Shown: positions 7,077-15,821 of the stretch, piece after piece
Numbering within the stretch: position 1 is the stretch's first letter
Layout: each line of letters opens with the position of its first letter
NCBI GenBank assembly: GCA_018241665.1
Contig: JAFEDK010000008.1
Span: 243,279-307,278 of the forward strand
Length of the DNA stretch: 64,000 bases
Source of the DNA: Pseudomonadota bacterium
GTDB lineage: Bacteria; Pseudomonadota; Gammaproteobacteria; Burkholderiales; Rhodocyclaceae
Reading direction: 5' to 3'
Notes under the pieces: model-generated
Database searches by the model: none
What the model was told of the DNA's origin: nothing
The model's input: only the letters and a program-made list of their open reading frames with translations
Made by a program: the position numbers and the translations under genes

Positions 7077-9251
7077 TCAAGCAGACCCGTCAGCCGCAGC
7101 CCGCTCCCGCCGCCGATAGTGGATGACGGCCGGTGCCACGATTGCCGCGGCCAGCACGGCGACCAGGCTCAGGGGCCACAACACCGGCGCATTCCATTCG
7201 GCACGTTTCCCGGCCCTGGCCACAACATCAACGCGCTGATACTTCAAGGTGTTGCGGATGATCTTGCCGGGCTTGCGGTTGTACAGCCAACCGTGCTGCA
7301 GCGTATAAGTCTTTTCGTAAAACCCCCAGACCCATGGCGCATCGTGCTGCAGGATCGCCAGCATGCGTTCGATGATCGCCATCCGCTCGGGGCCGTCGGG
7401 CATCGCCTTCATGCGCTCGAAAAGGCGATCGTATTCGGCGTTTTCGTAGTTCGCGGCATTCTCACCCTGGCTCTTGACCTTGCCTTGCGGACCATAAAGG
7501 AGGAACAGGAAATTTTCCGGGTCCGGGTAATCGGCGTTCCATCCCCAGTAGAAGAGCTGGGCATTGCCCTTGCGGATCTTGTCCTGAAAGCGGTTGTAGT
7601 CCGTTGCGCGTACGACCAGCTGGATATCCAGCTGCTTGAGCTGTTTGGACAGCCAGTCAACTGAAGCCTTGTCCCCCAAACCGCTGCCGGTGGTATCCAG
7701 ATTGATCACCAGCGGCTCCCCGGTCTTTGCATCTCGCCCGCCTGGATATCCCGCCTCGACGAGGAGCCGACGGGCCTCCTCCACCGGCTTGCGACGCACC
7801 TTGCCATCAACCCAGTCATACACATAGGGGTTAAGGCCGGCCTTGTCGGCCCTATAGCCCGAGATGCCAGGCGGGATCGGGTGCATGGCAGGCAGACCGC
7901 GTCCGTTGAGAAAGACCGAAATGAATTCCTCCTGGTCGATCGCGATCGATAGGGCCAGACGCAACTTGCGGGCACGCTCGCTGTTGCCACCGACCACGGG
8001 ATCAAGCATGTTGAAGCCCATGTACATGACGCTGGGAGCCACCGAGGTATTGAGCTTGATACCCTTGGCCACCATCTCGTCCGATAGGGTCACATCCCCC
8101 TGCCCTCCCATCTGGACAGCCTGGTCGAAATTGTCCGAAGAGACCCCCGATGCATCGTAGTAGCCCTGCAGAAACTTGTTCCAGTACGGGATGCTTTCCT
8201 TTTCCCGGGTGAAAACCACCTTATCGACGAACGGGAGCCCCTTCCCGCAATCCGCCAGCAAGCCTGCCTCACGATCCCCGGCCTCACCGTCACACGGATA
8301 GCTCTCCCCATGGAAATTCGGGTTGCGGACCAAGGTCATGCGCGCATTGGGATTGTTGTCCACCAGCATGTATGGTCCAGTGCCCACCGGCCACCAGTCC
8401 AGCGTCAGGTTGCGCTCGGCCATACCCGGCTGGGAAAAGAAACGGTCCACCTCGTACGGGAGCGGCGCGAAGAAGGTCATGGCCAGCCAGTACGGAAACT
8501 GCGGGTACGTTCCCTTGATACTGATCCGATAAGTGTAGCGGTCCACGATCTCGACACCGCTCAGGGCATAGCCGCGCAGGTCGATCCATGCATCCCGGCT
8601 GGGGTAACGCCCGGCCTTCTCGTCGGCCAGCAGACGCGCATGCAAGTCCTTCAAGCCGATGATGTAGTCCCCCATCAATTCAAGCACCGGGGAATGTAGG
8701 CGTGGATGGGCAAGCCGCTTGATCTGATAGACAAAGTCATCAGCCGTCAGCTCCCGGCTCGCAGTCAAGGGAAAATCACCCAACACACGCCGGCCTTCAA
8801 GTTCCTCCCTCTTCAGACCCCAGTACACCGACTCACCCTTGGCATCCACGGCAAAGGCAGGATGGGGCTGGTAGCGCACCCCGGGCCTGATACGGATCTC
8901 GTATTCACTGCGAGCGATCCTGGCCGGATCGCTGCCTGCCGGCAGAAGATGTCCCTGCCCGTCGTACTCGCGCAAGACCGGCATCTGGGCAGCCGACAGC
9001 ACGTCCAGCTGGAATGGACGCTTCAAGTAGTGATACTGGAGCGGCGGCTCATAGATCTGGCTGAGGAAGGTCGCTTCGTCTTCGCTGTAAGACTGCACCG
9101 GATCCAGATGCTTGGGCCGCTGCGTGAAGGCGGTGTACAGAATGTTCTTGCCCTGCTCCGCTGCCGGATAGGGATCGTTCCAACCCTGACCGCAACCAGC
9201 CGTAACCAGGGCGAGTAACACCAGAAGAAAATACGAAATTGTCGCGCGCAT
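7077..9251 (-). CDS. Family-5 extracellular solute-binding lipoprotein, C-terminally anchored
   Basis: A 724-residue SBP_bac_5 (oligopeptide/DppA-type) binding protein. The start ATG at 9251 gives a lipoprotein signal with lipobox VTAGC. The ligand-binding fold covers the central region, with family segments such as PKHLDPVQSYSEDEATF and YWGWNADYPDPENFLFLLYG. It is longer than typical members (500-600 residues) and ends in a hydrophobic helix (LVAVLAAAIVAPAVI) followed by Arg residues, so it may be anchored at both ends. No permease or ATPase gene is adjacent: the upstream neighbour fabI is divergent, and the 3' end abuts the membrane protein tail to tail with no gap. The substrate is unknown. 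Confidence 0.87.
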   Translation of the reverse strand: MRATISYFLLVLLALVTAGCGQGWNDPYPAAEQGKNILYTAFTQRPKHLDPVQSYSEDEATFLSQIYEPPLQYHYLKRPFQLDVLSAAQMPVLREYDGQGHLLPAGSDPARIARSEYEIRIRPGVRYQPHPAFAVDAKGESVYWGLKREELEGRRVLGDFPLTASRELTADDFVYQIKRLAHPRLHSPVLELMGDYIIGLKDLHARLLADEKAGRYPSRDAWIDLRGYALSGVEIVDRYTYRISIKGTYPQFPYWLAMTFFAPLPYEVDRFFSQPGMAERNLTLDWWPVGTGPYMLVDNNPNARMTLVRNPNFHGESYPCDGEAGDREAGLLADCGKGLPFVDKVVFTREKESIPYWNKFLQGYYDASGVSSDNFDQAVQMGGQGDVTLSDEMVAKGIKLNTSVAPSVMYMGFNMLDPVVGGNSERARKLRLALSIAIDQEEFISVFLNGRGLPAMHPIPPGISGYRADKAGLNPYVYDWVDGKVRRKPVEEARRLLVEAGYPGGRDAKTGEPLVINLDTTGSGLGDKASVDWLSKQLKQLDIQLVVRATDYNRFQDKIRKGNAQLFYWGWNADYPDPENFLFLLYGPQGKVKSQGENAANYENAEYDRLFERMKAMPDGPERMAIIERMLAILQHDAPWVWGFYEKTYTLQHGWLYNRKPGKIIRNTLKYQRVDVVARAGKRAEWNAPVLWPLSLVAVLAAAIVAPAVIHYRRRERAAADGSA

Positions 9252-9312
9252 GGCGTCAAGTCTAACGGATCGCCCGGCCGTCCGTGGCAACGCACGGCCG
9301 GGAAGCATCCGT

Positions 9313-9318
9313 TATAAT
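9313..9318 (+). promoter_or_regulatory. Candidate -10 box of fabI
   Basis: TATAAT lies 29 bases before the fabI start. No good -35 hexamer is seen at the usual spacing. A short leader with GGAG (about 9334-9337) leads to the ATG. Confidence 0.45.
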
Positions 9319-9347
9319 TGAACGGTTATTCACTGGAGACACCTTAC

Positions 9348-10139
9348 ATGGGCTTTCTCGCCGGCAAACGCATTCTCATCACCGGATTGCTGTCCAACCG
9401 CTCGATTTCCTACGGGATCGCCAAAGCCATGCACCGGGAAGGTGCCGAACTTGCGTTCACCTATCAGAATGAACGCTTTGTTGACCGGGTTTCCAAAATG
9501 GCTGCCGAGTTCGGCAGCTCGCTGATCTATCCCTGCGACGTCCAAAACGACGATGAAATCGCCAACTTGTTCACCGAGCTCGGCAAGCAGTGGGACGGCC
9601 TGGATAGTCTCGTCCACTCCATCGCTTTCGCGCCCAGCGAAGCCCTCGAGGGCGACTTCCTCGACGGGGCGAGCCGTGAAGCCTTCCGGATTTCCCAGGA
9701 GATCAGCGCCTACAGCTTCCCAGCCCTCGCCAAGGCCGCACGGCCGATGATGAAGGGGCGCAACGGCTCGCTGCTCACCCTGTCCTATCTGGGCGCAGTG
9801 CGCACCATGCCCAACTACAACATCATGGGCCTGGCCAAGGCCAGCCTTGAGGCAGCCGTCCGCTACATGGCTGTCAGCGTCGGGCCTGAAGGTACCCGCG
9901 TCAACGCCATTTCCGCCGGCCCCATCAAGACCCTGGCTGCGTCCGGTATCGGCAGTTTCGGCAAGCTGCTGGCTTTCAATGAACGCAACGCTCCGTTGCG
10001 CCGTAACGTGACCATCGAGGAAGTCGGCAATGCCGCCGCCTTCCTGTGCTCGGATCTGGCCAGCGGCATCACTGGCGAGATCATGTACGTTGATGGCGGC
10101 TTCAATACCACGGCACTCGGCAACCCCGATCAGGGCTGA
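9348..10139 (+). CDS. fabI: Enoyl-[acyl-carrier-protein] reductase (NADH) FabI
   Basis: A 263-residue short-chain dehydrogenase that catalyses the last step of each fatty-acid elongation cycle in the cytoplasm. The N-terminal nucleotide-binding segment is of the FabI type ([16 protein letters not shown]), and the catalytic Y-x6-K is seen in YNIMGLAK. The family end, with [20 protein letters not shown], is intact. The start at 9348 (MGFLAGKR) matches other FabI proteins; an in-frame codon 30 bases upstream is not needed. A strong terminator follows, so the gene is probably a single unit. It is divergent from the solute-binding protein. Confidence 0.97.
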   Translation: MGFLAGKRILITGLLSNRSISYGIAKAMHREGAELAFTYQNERFVDRVSKMAAEFGSSLIYPCDVQNDDEIANLFTELGKQWDGLDSLVHSIAFAPSEALEGDFLDGASREAFRISQEISAYSFPALAKAARPMMKGRNGSLLTLSYLGAVRTMPNYNIMGLAKASLEAAVRYMAVSVGPEGTRVNAISAGPIKTLAASGIGSFGKLLAFNERNAPLRRNVTIEEVGNAAAFLCSDLASGITGEIMYVDGGFNTTALGNPDQG

Positions 10140-10161
10140 CAGCCAGATCCGCTCTTGGTAC

Positions 10162-10193
10162 AAAAAAGCCCTTGTTGAACAAGGGCTTTTTTA
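10162..10193. terminator. Rho-independent terminator between fabI and ppiD
   Basis: AAAAAAGCCCTTGTT and AACAAGGGCTTTTTT pair in a near-continuous stem around a short loop. A and T runs on both sides allow action on both strands, ending the convergent fabI and ppiD genes. Confidence 0.9.
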
Positions 10194-10216
10194 TTGCGCT
10201 CGAAGCCAGCAGGAGC

Positions 10217-12124
10217 TTATTGCTTGTCCTTGGCAGACTCAAGCGCTGCGGCATTGATCTTCACGTCGTAACGCTTGCGCAAGGCCGCAATATAGGCGGA
10301 GAAATCCTGCTCCGCCAGAATCCGTGCATATTGCTGCCTCAGAGCTTCCAGGCGGGGATCATTCTCAGCGATGGTCGGGCGGCTGACTTTCTCGACACGG
10401 AACAATACATAGCCCGCCCCAGGCAATTTCGCGCCAGCGTAAGCCGGCAATTTGTCCGTCGGCGCGCGGAAAACTGCTCGCAACGCTTCGGGGGGCAAGC
10501 CCTGCGTGCCCCGCTGCAGCGGGTGTGCGGCACTCCAACCAAGTTCAAGCGACTCTCCCTTGAGCAATTTCGCGAGCTTGGACTCACCATCTGCCTCGGC
10601 AAGCTTGCCGGCCTCTTCGGTTGAAAGCACCTTGCTGATGTCGCCCTTCACATCATTAAACGGGCGCAGAGACGATGGCTTGAAGTCGAGTACCCGTGCG
10701 GCCACCATGCTCCCGCCGCCCACATCCACCGCCTCAGTATTACGCTTGTTCTTGACACTGTCGTCGGAAAAGATAGCGGTAGCCAGCTTCGGATTGTCGA
10801 AGGGCGGCGGCATCTTGCCGTCCCGAGCAATCCAGTCGCTCGTACGGATCTGCAACTTGAATTTCTCAGCTGCCGGCTTGAGGCTATCCGCCTGTTCATA
10901 AACCGTATTACTGAAGGCATCGACAAGCTCGGCCAGCTTCTTGGCGGCTTCCGCACGCTTCAATTCCGCGGCGAGCTCTGCCTTCACATCCTCAAAGGCC
11001 CGCGCCTTTTCCGCCTTTATCCCAGTCAGACGGATGATATGGAAACCGAAATCTGACTGGATCACGCCAGACAAGTCGCCTTCCTTCGCCAGTCCAAAAG
11101 CCGCGTCTTCAAAGGGCTTGACCATGGCACCGCGGGCAAAGTAGCCAAGATCCCCCCCCTTCTCGGCGGAGCCGGGATCCTGGGAGCTTTCCTTGGCGAG
11201 CTTTGCAAAGTCGGCAGGATTGGCCTTCACCTGCTTCAGCAAGGCCTCGGCCTTCTCCTTGGCGGCCTTGAGGACGACATCACCGGCAGCCTTGTCTGCC
11301 TGGATGAGGATATGGCTCGCACGGCGCTCCTCTCCCTGACGGAAACGCTCCGGATGAGCGTCGTATTCCTTGCGGACATCGGCATCGCTAACCACGATCT
11401 GCGCCGCCAACTCATCCCGGTTGAGGACGAGATACTCCACCCGCAACTGGGCGGGCAATTCGAACTGCTTCCGATTGCTGTCGTAGAACTTCTGGGCTGC
11501 GTCGTCCGCCAGCTTTACCGAAGCAGCGTATTGATCAGCCCCAAGACGCACTTCACTAACCTGGCGCTCCTCCTGCTGGACCGAATACACCCCTTCAGCA
11601 GACTTGCGTGAGACCAGGGCCCCCTCGGTCAGCACGCCGATCACCTGCTGCAACGCCAGGTCCTGTCGCAAACGTGATTCGAAGACGGCCTGGCTCATCC
11701 CCTCGGCCTGCAGCGCAGCCTCGTAACGAGGCAGCGAAAAATGACCGTTTTCTTGGAAAGCTGGAATTGTTGCAATGGTGTCGCGGAGTTTCTGGTCAGA
11801 GACGGTCACATGCTTCTTAGACAAATCGAGCGCCAGCAAACGCTGGTTCACCAGATTTTCAAGAACAGCTCGGCGCGCCTCGACAGTCTCCATCATCGCG
11901 GGATTGAAATTTGCCCCCAGCTTTGCCCGCAGGCGCTCCTGCTGTTCGCGAAGAGCCTGCTGAAACTCTACCTGCCCGATGGTGATGCCCCCGACTTTGG
12001 CGACCTCGTCCCCACCACTCATATTCCGGACGTAGGAGTCAACGCCCCAAAAAGCAAACGGAAGCGTAATCAAGAGCAAAAAAACCTGAACAATCTTTTT
12101 GTTGTTGCGTACTGCATCGAACAT
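10217..12124 (-). CDS. ppiD: Peptidyl-prolyl cis-trans isomerase PpiD (SurA/parvulin type)
   Basis: A 635-residue inner-membrane-anchored periplasmic folding factor. The start ATG at 12124 gives MFDAVRNNKKIVQVFLLLI, with a single N-terminal membrane helix (about residues 12-32) as in E. coli PpiD. A SurA-N-like chaperone region follows. The parvulin domain is at about residues 235-335, with RRASHIL and the GGDLGYFARGAMVKPFE motif. A long C-terminal region comes last. The gene lies downstream of hupB and two tRNA genes, matching the conserved hupB-ppiD neighbourhood of betaproteobacteria. A terminator-like hairpin at 12178-12202 lies in its leader. It probably helps newly translocated outer-membrane proteins fold. 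Confidence 0.95.
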   Translation of the reverse strand: MFDAVRNNKKIVQVFLLLITLPFAFWGVDSYVRNMSGGDEVAKVGGITIGQVEFQQALREQQERLRAKLGANFNPAMMETVEARRAVLENLVNQRLLALDLSKKHVTVSDQKLRDTIATIPAFQENGHFSLPRYEAALQAEGMSQAVFESRLRQDLALQQVIGVLTEGALVSRKSAEGVYSVQQEERQVSEVRLGADQYAASVKLADDAAQKFYDSNRKQFELPAQLRVEYLVLNRDELAAQIVVSDADVRKEYDAHPERFRQGEERRASHILIQADKAAGDVVLKAAKEKAEALLKQVKANPADFAKLAKESSQDPGSAEKGGDLGYFARGAMVKPFEDAAFGLAKEGDLSGVIQSDFGFHIIRLTGIKAEKARAFEDVKAELAAELKRAEAAKKLAELVDAFSNTVYEQADSLKPAAEKFKLQIRTSDWIARDGKMPPPFDNPKLATAIFSDDSVKNKRNTEAVDVGGGSMVAARVLDFKPSSLRPFNDVKGDISKVLSTEEAGKLAEADGESKLAKLLKGESLELGWSAAHPLQRGTQGLPPEALRAVFRAPTDKLPAYAGAKLPGAGYVLFRVEKVSRPTIAENDPRLEALRQQYARILAEQDFSAYIAALRKRYDVKINAAALESAKDKQ

Positions 12125-12177
12125 GCGGGGATCCTTAATTACAACTATGGGCAAATGGCTTTTGACAGGAGAAATAC

Positions 12178-12202
12178 AAAAAAGGCGAACTGTCTGTTCG
12201 CC
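12178..12202 (-). terminator. Terminator-like hairpin in the ppiD leader
   Basis: On the minus strand GGCGAAC - AGACA - GTTCGCC is followed by six T. It ends any transcript coming from the tRNA side or a small transcript starting near 12330, and could attenuate ppiD, whose ATG lies 54 bases further on. Confidence 0.75.
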
Positions 12203-12366
12203 CTTCAACCTGACATTGATCAATCGCCGTTAAAGCGGACGTAACTCAAGGCTGTCAGACACTCACATTCACAGCTTGAATGATGCTCATAACCGCTCCA
12301 TGACTCAATGAGTCTACATGCAGGAATGTTAGGGAACAAGAGCCAAACCCGGCCAATCGACGAAAA

Positions 12367-12403
12367 GCAAAAAGGCCACATGTAGTGGCCTTTTTGCTTT
12401 TTC
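12367..12403 (-). terminator. Terminator after tRNA-Asp
   Basis: GCAAAAAGGCCAC (12367-12379) and GTGGCCTTTTTGC (12385-12397) form a 13-bp perfect stem with a 5-base loop, ending the hupB - tRNA-Val - tRNA-Asp unit on the minus strand. Confidence 0.9.
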
Positions 12404-12414
12404 TCAAATTCTTT

Positions 12415-12491
12415 TGGCGGAGTGGACGGGACTCGAACCCGCGACCCCCGGCGTGACAGGCCGGTATTCTAACCAACTGAACTACCACTCC
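12415..12491 (-). tRNA. tRNA-Asp (anticodon GTC)
   Basis: A 77-base cloverleaf with encoded CCA. The acceptor pairs GGAGTGG with CCACTCC, the anticodon loop reads CCTGTCACG, and the T-loop GGTTCGAGTCC is standard. It lies 25 bases from tRNA-Val and ends at a strong terminator. Confidence 0.97.
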
Positions 12492-12516
12492 TCAGGATTT
12501 CGGACTTTCGATTGCT

Positions 12517-12592
12517 TGGTGGGTGCTGACGGGGTCGAACCGCCGACATTCGCCTTGTAAGGGCGACGCTCTACCAACTGAGCTAAGCACCC
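12517..12592 (-). tRNA. tRNA-Val (anticodon TAC)
   Basis: A 76-base cloverleaf with encoded CCA. The acceptor pairs GGGTGCT with AGCACCC, the anticodon arm is CGCCCTTACAAGGCG, and the T-loop is GGTTCGACCCC. It starts 33 bases after the hupB stop and is probably cut from the hupB transcript. Confidence 0.97.
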
Positions 12593-12625
12593 AACTATCG
12601 AAGACATCTCGAAATCAAGAGCTAA

Positions 12626-12898
12626 TCATTGTAGTGCATCTTTCAACGCTTTGCCAGGCCTAAATTTAGGAATTTTTGCCGACTCAATCTTGATTGCGGC
12701 CCCCGTCCTGGGATTACGACCGCTCCGAGCAGCCCGCTCACCCACATGAAAGGTTCCAAAACCCACCAGCGTTACAGAGCCCCCCTTCTTGAGAGCCTGC
12801 TTGACTGCACCAATAGCAGCATCCAAGGCCCGCCCCGCAGCAGCTTTTGAAATATCAGCACCAACGGCAATTTGATCGATCAGTTCGGATTTGTTCAT
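12626..12898 (-). CDS. hupB: DNA-binding protein HU-beta
   Basis: A 90-residue histone-like protein that bends DNA non-specifically as a dimer. It starts at [11 protein letters not shown] and has the family segment [22 protein letters not shown], including the RNP loop at the tip of the DNA-binding arm. The length is exactly that of the family. Upstream lies a good sigma-70 promoter (12995-13024). Downstream come tRNA-Val, tRNA-Asp and then ppiD, the order found in many betaproteobacteria. Confidence 0.98.
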   Translation of the reverse strand: MNKSELIDQIAVGADISKAAAGRALDAAIGAVKQALKKGGSVTLVGFGTFHVGERAARSGRNPRTGAAIKIESAKIPKFRPGKALKDALQ

Positions 12899-12994
12899 AC
12901 CAGCCCCCTCGTTATCTAAGAAACAAACAGGAAACTCCGACGACAAATGCTGGCGCAATACTACCGGACTGCGGATGCGCTCAGGGATTGATTC

Positions 12995-13024
12995 TATATA
13001 ACGCGCTAAAAATCAGGATGTCAA
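12995..13024 (-). promoter_or_regulatory. Sigma-70 promoter of hupB
   Basis: On the minus strand TTGACA (13024-13019) is followed after 18 bases by TATATA (13000-12995). The predicted leader of about 90 bases runs to the hupB ATG. Confidence 0.7.
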
Positions 13025-13070
13025 GACGAGAACTGCTGACACCCCTGAAACAACGCCAACCGTTCCAGCA

Positions 13071-13106
13071 AAATACAAAAGGCCGCGAATGCGGCCTTTT
13101 GTATTT
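13071..13106 (-). terminator. Terminator of rpsT
   Basis: AAATACAAAAGGCCGC and GCGGCCTTTTGTATTT are perfect reverse complements (16 bp) around the loop GAAT. It separates rpsT from the hupB promoter. Confidence 0.92.
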
Positions 13107-13161
13107 GAACTTTGCTGCTGCTCATGACCCTCAGGATCATGCAGCACACCTACCGATACAC

Positions 13162-13440
13162 TTAAGCTGCGGCAGCTGCGCCCATCGCCTTGACAGCGGC
13201 AGACAGGCGGCTCTTGTGACGGGCAGCCTTGTTCTTGTGAATGATCTTCTTGTCGGCGATGCTGTCGATCGTGCTCTGGGAGGTCACGAAAACCTGCTGA
13301 GCCACTTGCTTGTCACCAGCCACAACAGCCTTGCGAACAGCCTTGATAGCGGTACGCAGACGCGAACGCAGGCTCATGTTGAGGGCGCGGGCCTTGACTG
13401 CTTGACGGGCGCGCTTACGGGCTTGTGCCGAGTTGGCCAT
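13162..13440 (-). CDS. rpsT: 30S ribosomal protein S20
   Basis: A 92-residue, strongly basic and Ala-rich helical protein that binds 16S rRNA early in small-subunit assembly. The N-terminus [13 protein letters not shown] and the segment [16 protein letters not shown] are diagnostic. It stands alone, with a promoter just upstream and a 16-bp terminator 55 bases downstream, as is usual for rpsT. Confidence 0.98.
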   Translation of the reverse strand: MANSAQARKRARQAVKARALNMSLRSRLRTAIKAVRKAVVAGDKQVAQQVFVTSQSTIDSIADKKIIHKNKAARHKSRLSAAVKAMGAAAAA

Positions 13441-13477
13441 CTTCGAGTAATCCTAAAATGAATGCATTAAAACGCGG

Positions 13478-13506
13478 ATTTTAATGGCAAGCACCTTCTC
13501 TGGCAA
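13478..13506 (-). promoter_or_regulatory. Candidate promoter of rpsT
   Basis: On the minus strand TTGCCA (13506-13501), a 17-base spacer and TAAAAT (13483-13478) lie 37 bases before the rpsT ATG. Confidence 0.55.
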
Positions 13507-13534
13507 GACTTTTTGCGAGCGCAGACTCAATGAA

Positions 13535-13564
13535 AATGCCCTGCACTCACGCGTGCAGGGCATT
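13535..13564 (-). terminator. Terminator of the thiolase gene
   Basis: AATGCCCTGCAC and GTGCAGGGCATT form a 12-bp stem around a 6-base loop, followed on the minus strand by a short T-rich stretch (TTC ATT). The thiolase stop lies 23 bases upstream. Confidence 0.75.
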
Positions 13565-13586
13565 CATGGGTACTGCCAGTCGCAGC

Positions 13587-14771
13587 TTAGATGCGCTCGA
13601 AGATCGTTGCGATACCCTGACCACCGCCGATGCACATGGTCACCAGCGCATAGCGCCCACCGACGCGCTGCAGTTCATACAGGGCCTTGGTGGCGATAAA
13701 GGCTCCGGAACAACCAACAGGGTGCCCCAGAGCGATGGCGCCACCGTTCGGGTTCGTCTTGGCCGGATCAAGACCCAGCACCTTGGAAACCGCCAGCGCT
13801 TGCGCCGCAAAGGCTTCGTTGGACTCGATGACGTCCATCTGGTCCAGGGACAGGCCAGCCTTCTTAAGCGCCAGACGCGATGCCGGAATCGGCCCCTCAC
13901 CCATGACATCATTGGGCACACCAGCAACCGCATAGGAAACCAGGCGGGCGATAGGCTTGTAGCCAGCATTGACCGCAGTAGAGCCATCCGCCAGCACGAA
14001 GAATGCAGCGCCATCATTGATGCCGGAGGCGTTACCAGCCGTCACACTGCCGTCCTTCTTGAAGGCCGGCTTCATCTTTGCCAGGGACTCCATCGTCGTT
14101 CCGCGCTTGAGGTGCTCGTCGGTATCGAAAACAACCTCGCCCTTACGGGTCTGCTTCACGATGGGAACGATCTGGGACTTGAAGCGCCCTTCGTCGATAG
14201 CCAGAGCGGCACGGCGCTGGGACTCGACGGCGAACGCATCCTGCTCTTCACGAGTAATGCCATGCTTGGCAGCAAGGTTTTCAGCAGTGATGCCCATATG
14301 GCCAACCCCAAACGGATCGGTCAGAACGGCAACCATGCTGTCGATAGCCTTGGTATCGCCCATGCGCGCGCCGGAACGCAGAGCCGGCAGCAGATAGGCC
14401 GCCTTGGACATGACTTCAACACCACCGCCGACACCGTAATCGGCATCGCCCAGCAGAATGTTCTGGGCGGTCGTTACGATGCCCTGCAGGCCCGAGGAGC
14501 ACAGTCGGCCCACCTGCATGGCTACGGACTCCATCGGCAGACCTGCCTGAATGGAAGCTACGCGGGGCACATAGGCATAACGGGAATCGGTAGGCATACA
14601 GTTGCCCACGGTTACGTAGTTGATCAGCTGAGGATCCACCCCCGAGCGAACAACCGACTCCTTCATAACGATACCGGCCAAATCACTGGCATCGAATTCT
14701 GCCAGCGCGCCCCCAAAGGCACCAATAGCAGAACGTACTGCACTCAGAACCACCACTTCACGATTAGCCAT
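13587..14771 (-). CDS. Acetyl-CoA acetyltransferase / 3-ketoacyl-CoA thiolase
   Basis: A 394-residue thiolase that joins or cleaves acetyl-CoA units in the cytoplasm. The nucleophile Cys91 lies in GRLCSSGLQ; the C-terminal active-site segments GGAIALGHPVGCSGA and CIGGGQGIA are intact. The SS after the Cys, instead of the common GS, is reminiscent of BktB-type enzymes, which accept longer substrates. It could serve polyhydroxyalkanoate synthesis, short-chain fatty acid breakdown or branched-chain metabolism. A very strong ribosome-binding site (GGAGGAGG) precedes the ATG, and the gene follows the CobD/CbiB-family gene by 27 bases on the same strand. Confidence 0.93.
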   Translation of the reverse strand: MANREVVVLSAVRSAIGAFGGALAEFDASDLAGIVMKESVVRSGVDPQLINYVTVGNCMPTDSRYAYVPRVASIQAGLPMESVAMQVGRLCSSGLQGIVTTAQNILLGDADYGVGGGVEVMSKAAYLLPALRSGARMGDTKAIDSMVAVLTDPFGVGHMGITAENLAAKHGITREEQDAFAVESQRRAALAIDEGRFKSQIVPIVKQTRKGEVVFDTDEHLKRGTTMESLAKMKPAFKKDGSVTAGNASGINDGAAFFVLADGSTAVNAGYKPIARLVSYAVAGVPNDVMGEGPIPASRLALKKAGLSLDQMDVIESNEAFAAQALAVSKVLGLDPAKTNPNGGAIALGHPVGCSGAFIATKALYELQRVGGRYALVTMCIGGGQGIATIFERI

Positions 14772-14798
14772 GTGACCTCCTCCTCAGATTTGCTACGG

Positions 14799-15728
14799 TT
14801 AATTACCAACCCATCCAGCTACACCCAGCAGCGCCAGCATAAGAAACAGCAGCACAAGCGTACGCCAGACCAAGCCGATAGTACTTTGCATGAAATCGGC
14901 GTCGGCTTCGTCGCCAACCCCCATTTCCGGGCGTTCCATGACCTCTCCGGATTCGTGTATCGGCATACCCAGCCGTACTCCCAAGGCCCCCCCGCCACTG
15001 GCAAGGAGTATACCGGACGCCTTGTCTTTCCATTGTGAAGCCTGCGCCCGCCAACAATACACCCCATCCTCAAAGTCGCCGACGATCGAAAATGCGATGG
15101 CGGTCAGGCGAACAGGCACCCAATCGAGAATGGCGAAAATCTTGCGTGAAAATTCACCAAAATCACCAAAATCATCACTCTGATCTCGATTACCCCACGT
15201 CTCGTTGAAGAAATGCGCAAGCCGATAGAAAACAGCCCCGCTGGGGCCCGGCAACAGAATGAACCAGAAGGCTACTGCAAAAACATTACGGTGCGCCGCC
15301 ACCAGGGCCTCCTCGATCGCCAGCCTGGCCACCTCGCTGGAACTCGCACCATCATGGTTCCGCCCCCTCCATTCGGCGATCAGGCGGCGTGCCCGCGGAA
15401 GCTCCCCCATGCGCAAGGCAAGCTGGATATCGGTAAAGAAATGACTGACCTGCCGAAACCCCATCGTCAGGTAGAGGACAATCACATTGAAAGCGAAGGC
15501 CAGCACCGGATGGATGTGCCAGAGGACAAAATAAACCAAGGCCGACGAGAAGCAGGCAATGGCGATCGCAACCCACCAGGCAACGGCACCATGGCGCGCC
15601 TCACCATCGTTGAAGCGATCCTCAAGAAAACGGGCAAAAACGCCTAAAGGGGCTTTTACCAAACGCTCCACAGGGAGCGGACGAAGTTGCTCCAAGAGCA
15701 AGGCGGCAATCAGCGAAAACAGGGTCAT
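14799..15728 (-). CDS. CobD/CbiB-family membrane protein
   Basis: A 309-residue integral membrane protein with several hydrophobic segments: an N-terminal helix (MTLFSLIAALLLEQLRPL), WWVAIAIACFSSALVYFVLWH, a long helix near residue 85, AVAFWFILLPGPSGAVFYRLAH and a C-terminal helix. The LLPGPSGAVFYRL segment matches the CobD/CbiB and AmpE superfamily. True CobD makes adenosylcobinamide, but no cobalamin gene lies nearby. The betaproteobacterial version beside a CoA-type NUDIX gene is a separate uncharacterised group, so a cobalamin role should not be assumed. The start ATG lies about 90 bases from the NUDIX gene on the same strand. Confidence 0.8.
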   Translation of the reverse strand: MTLFSLIAALLLEQLRPLPVERLVKAPLGVFARFLEDRFNDGEARHGAVAWWVAIAIACFSSALVYFVLWHIHPVLAFAFNVIVLYLTMGFRQVSHFFTDIQLALRMGELPRARRLIAEWRGRNHDGASSSEVARLAIEEALVAAHRNVFAVAFWFILLPGPSGAVFYRLAHFFNETWGNRDQSDDFGDFGEFSRKIFAILDWVPVRLTAIAFSIVGDFEDGVYCWRAQASQWKDKASGILLASGGGALGVRLGMPIHESGEVMERPEMGVGDEADADFMQSTIGLVWRTLVLLFLMLALLGVAGWVGN

Positions 15729-15821
15729 GCGGCGGGGGGCTTTGGTGGGCCCTCATGGTTCAAACCTATGAAATATTGCCTCAAGATACCACCAAACTGT
15801 CTCAACACAAACGGAGAGCGC

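Noticed and set aside
7077-7200. C-terminal helix and Arg tail of the solute-binding protein as a possible PEP-CTERM sorting signal
   Set aside because: No PEP (or similar) motif before the helix. The transglutaminase-like protein was rejected for the same reason.
12255-12488. Minus-strand open frame beginning MVVQLVRIPACHAGG
   Set aside because: It is a translation of the tRNA-Asp gene and its terminator. Only the short frame at its end (MSIIQAV...) outside the tRNA is mentioned in a finding.
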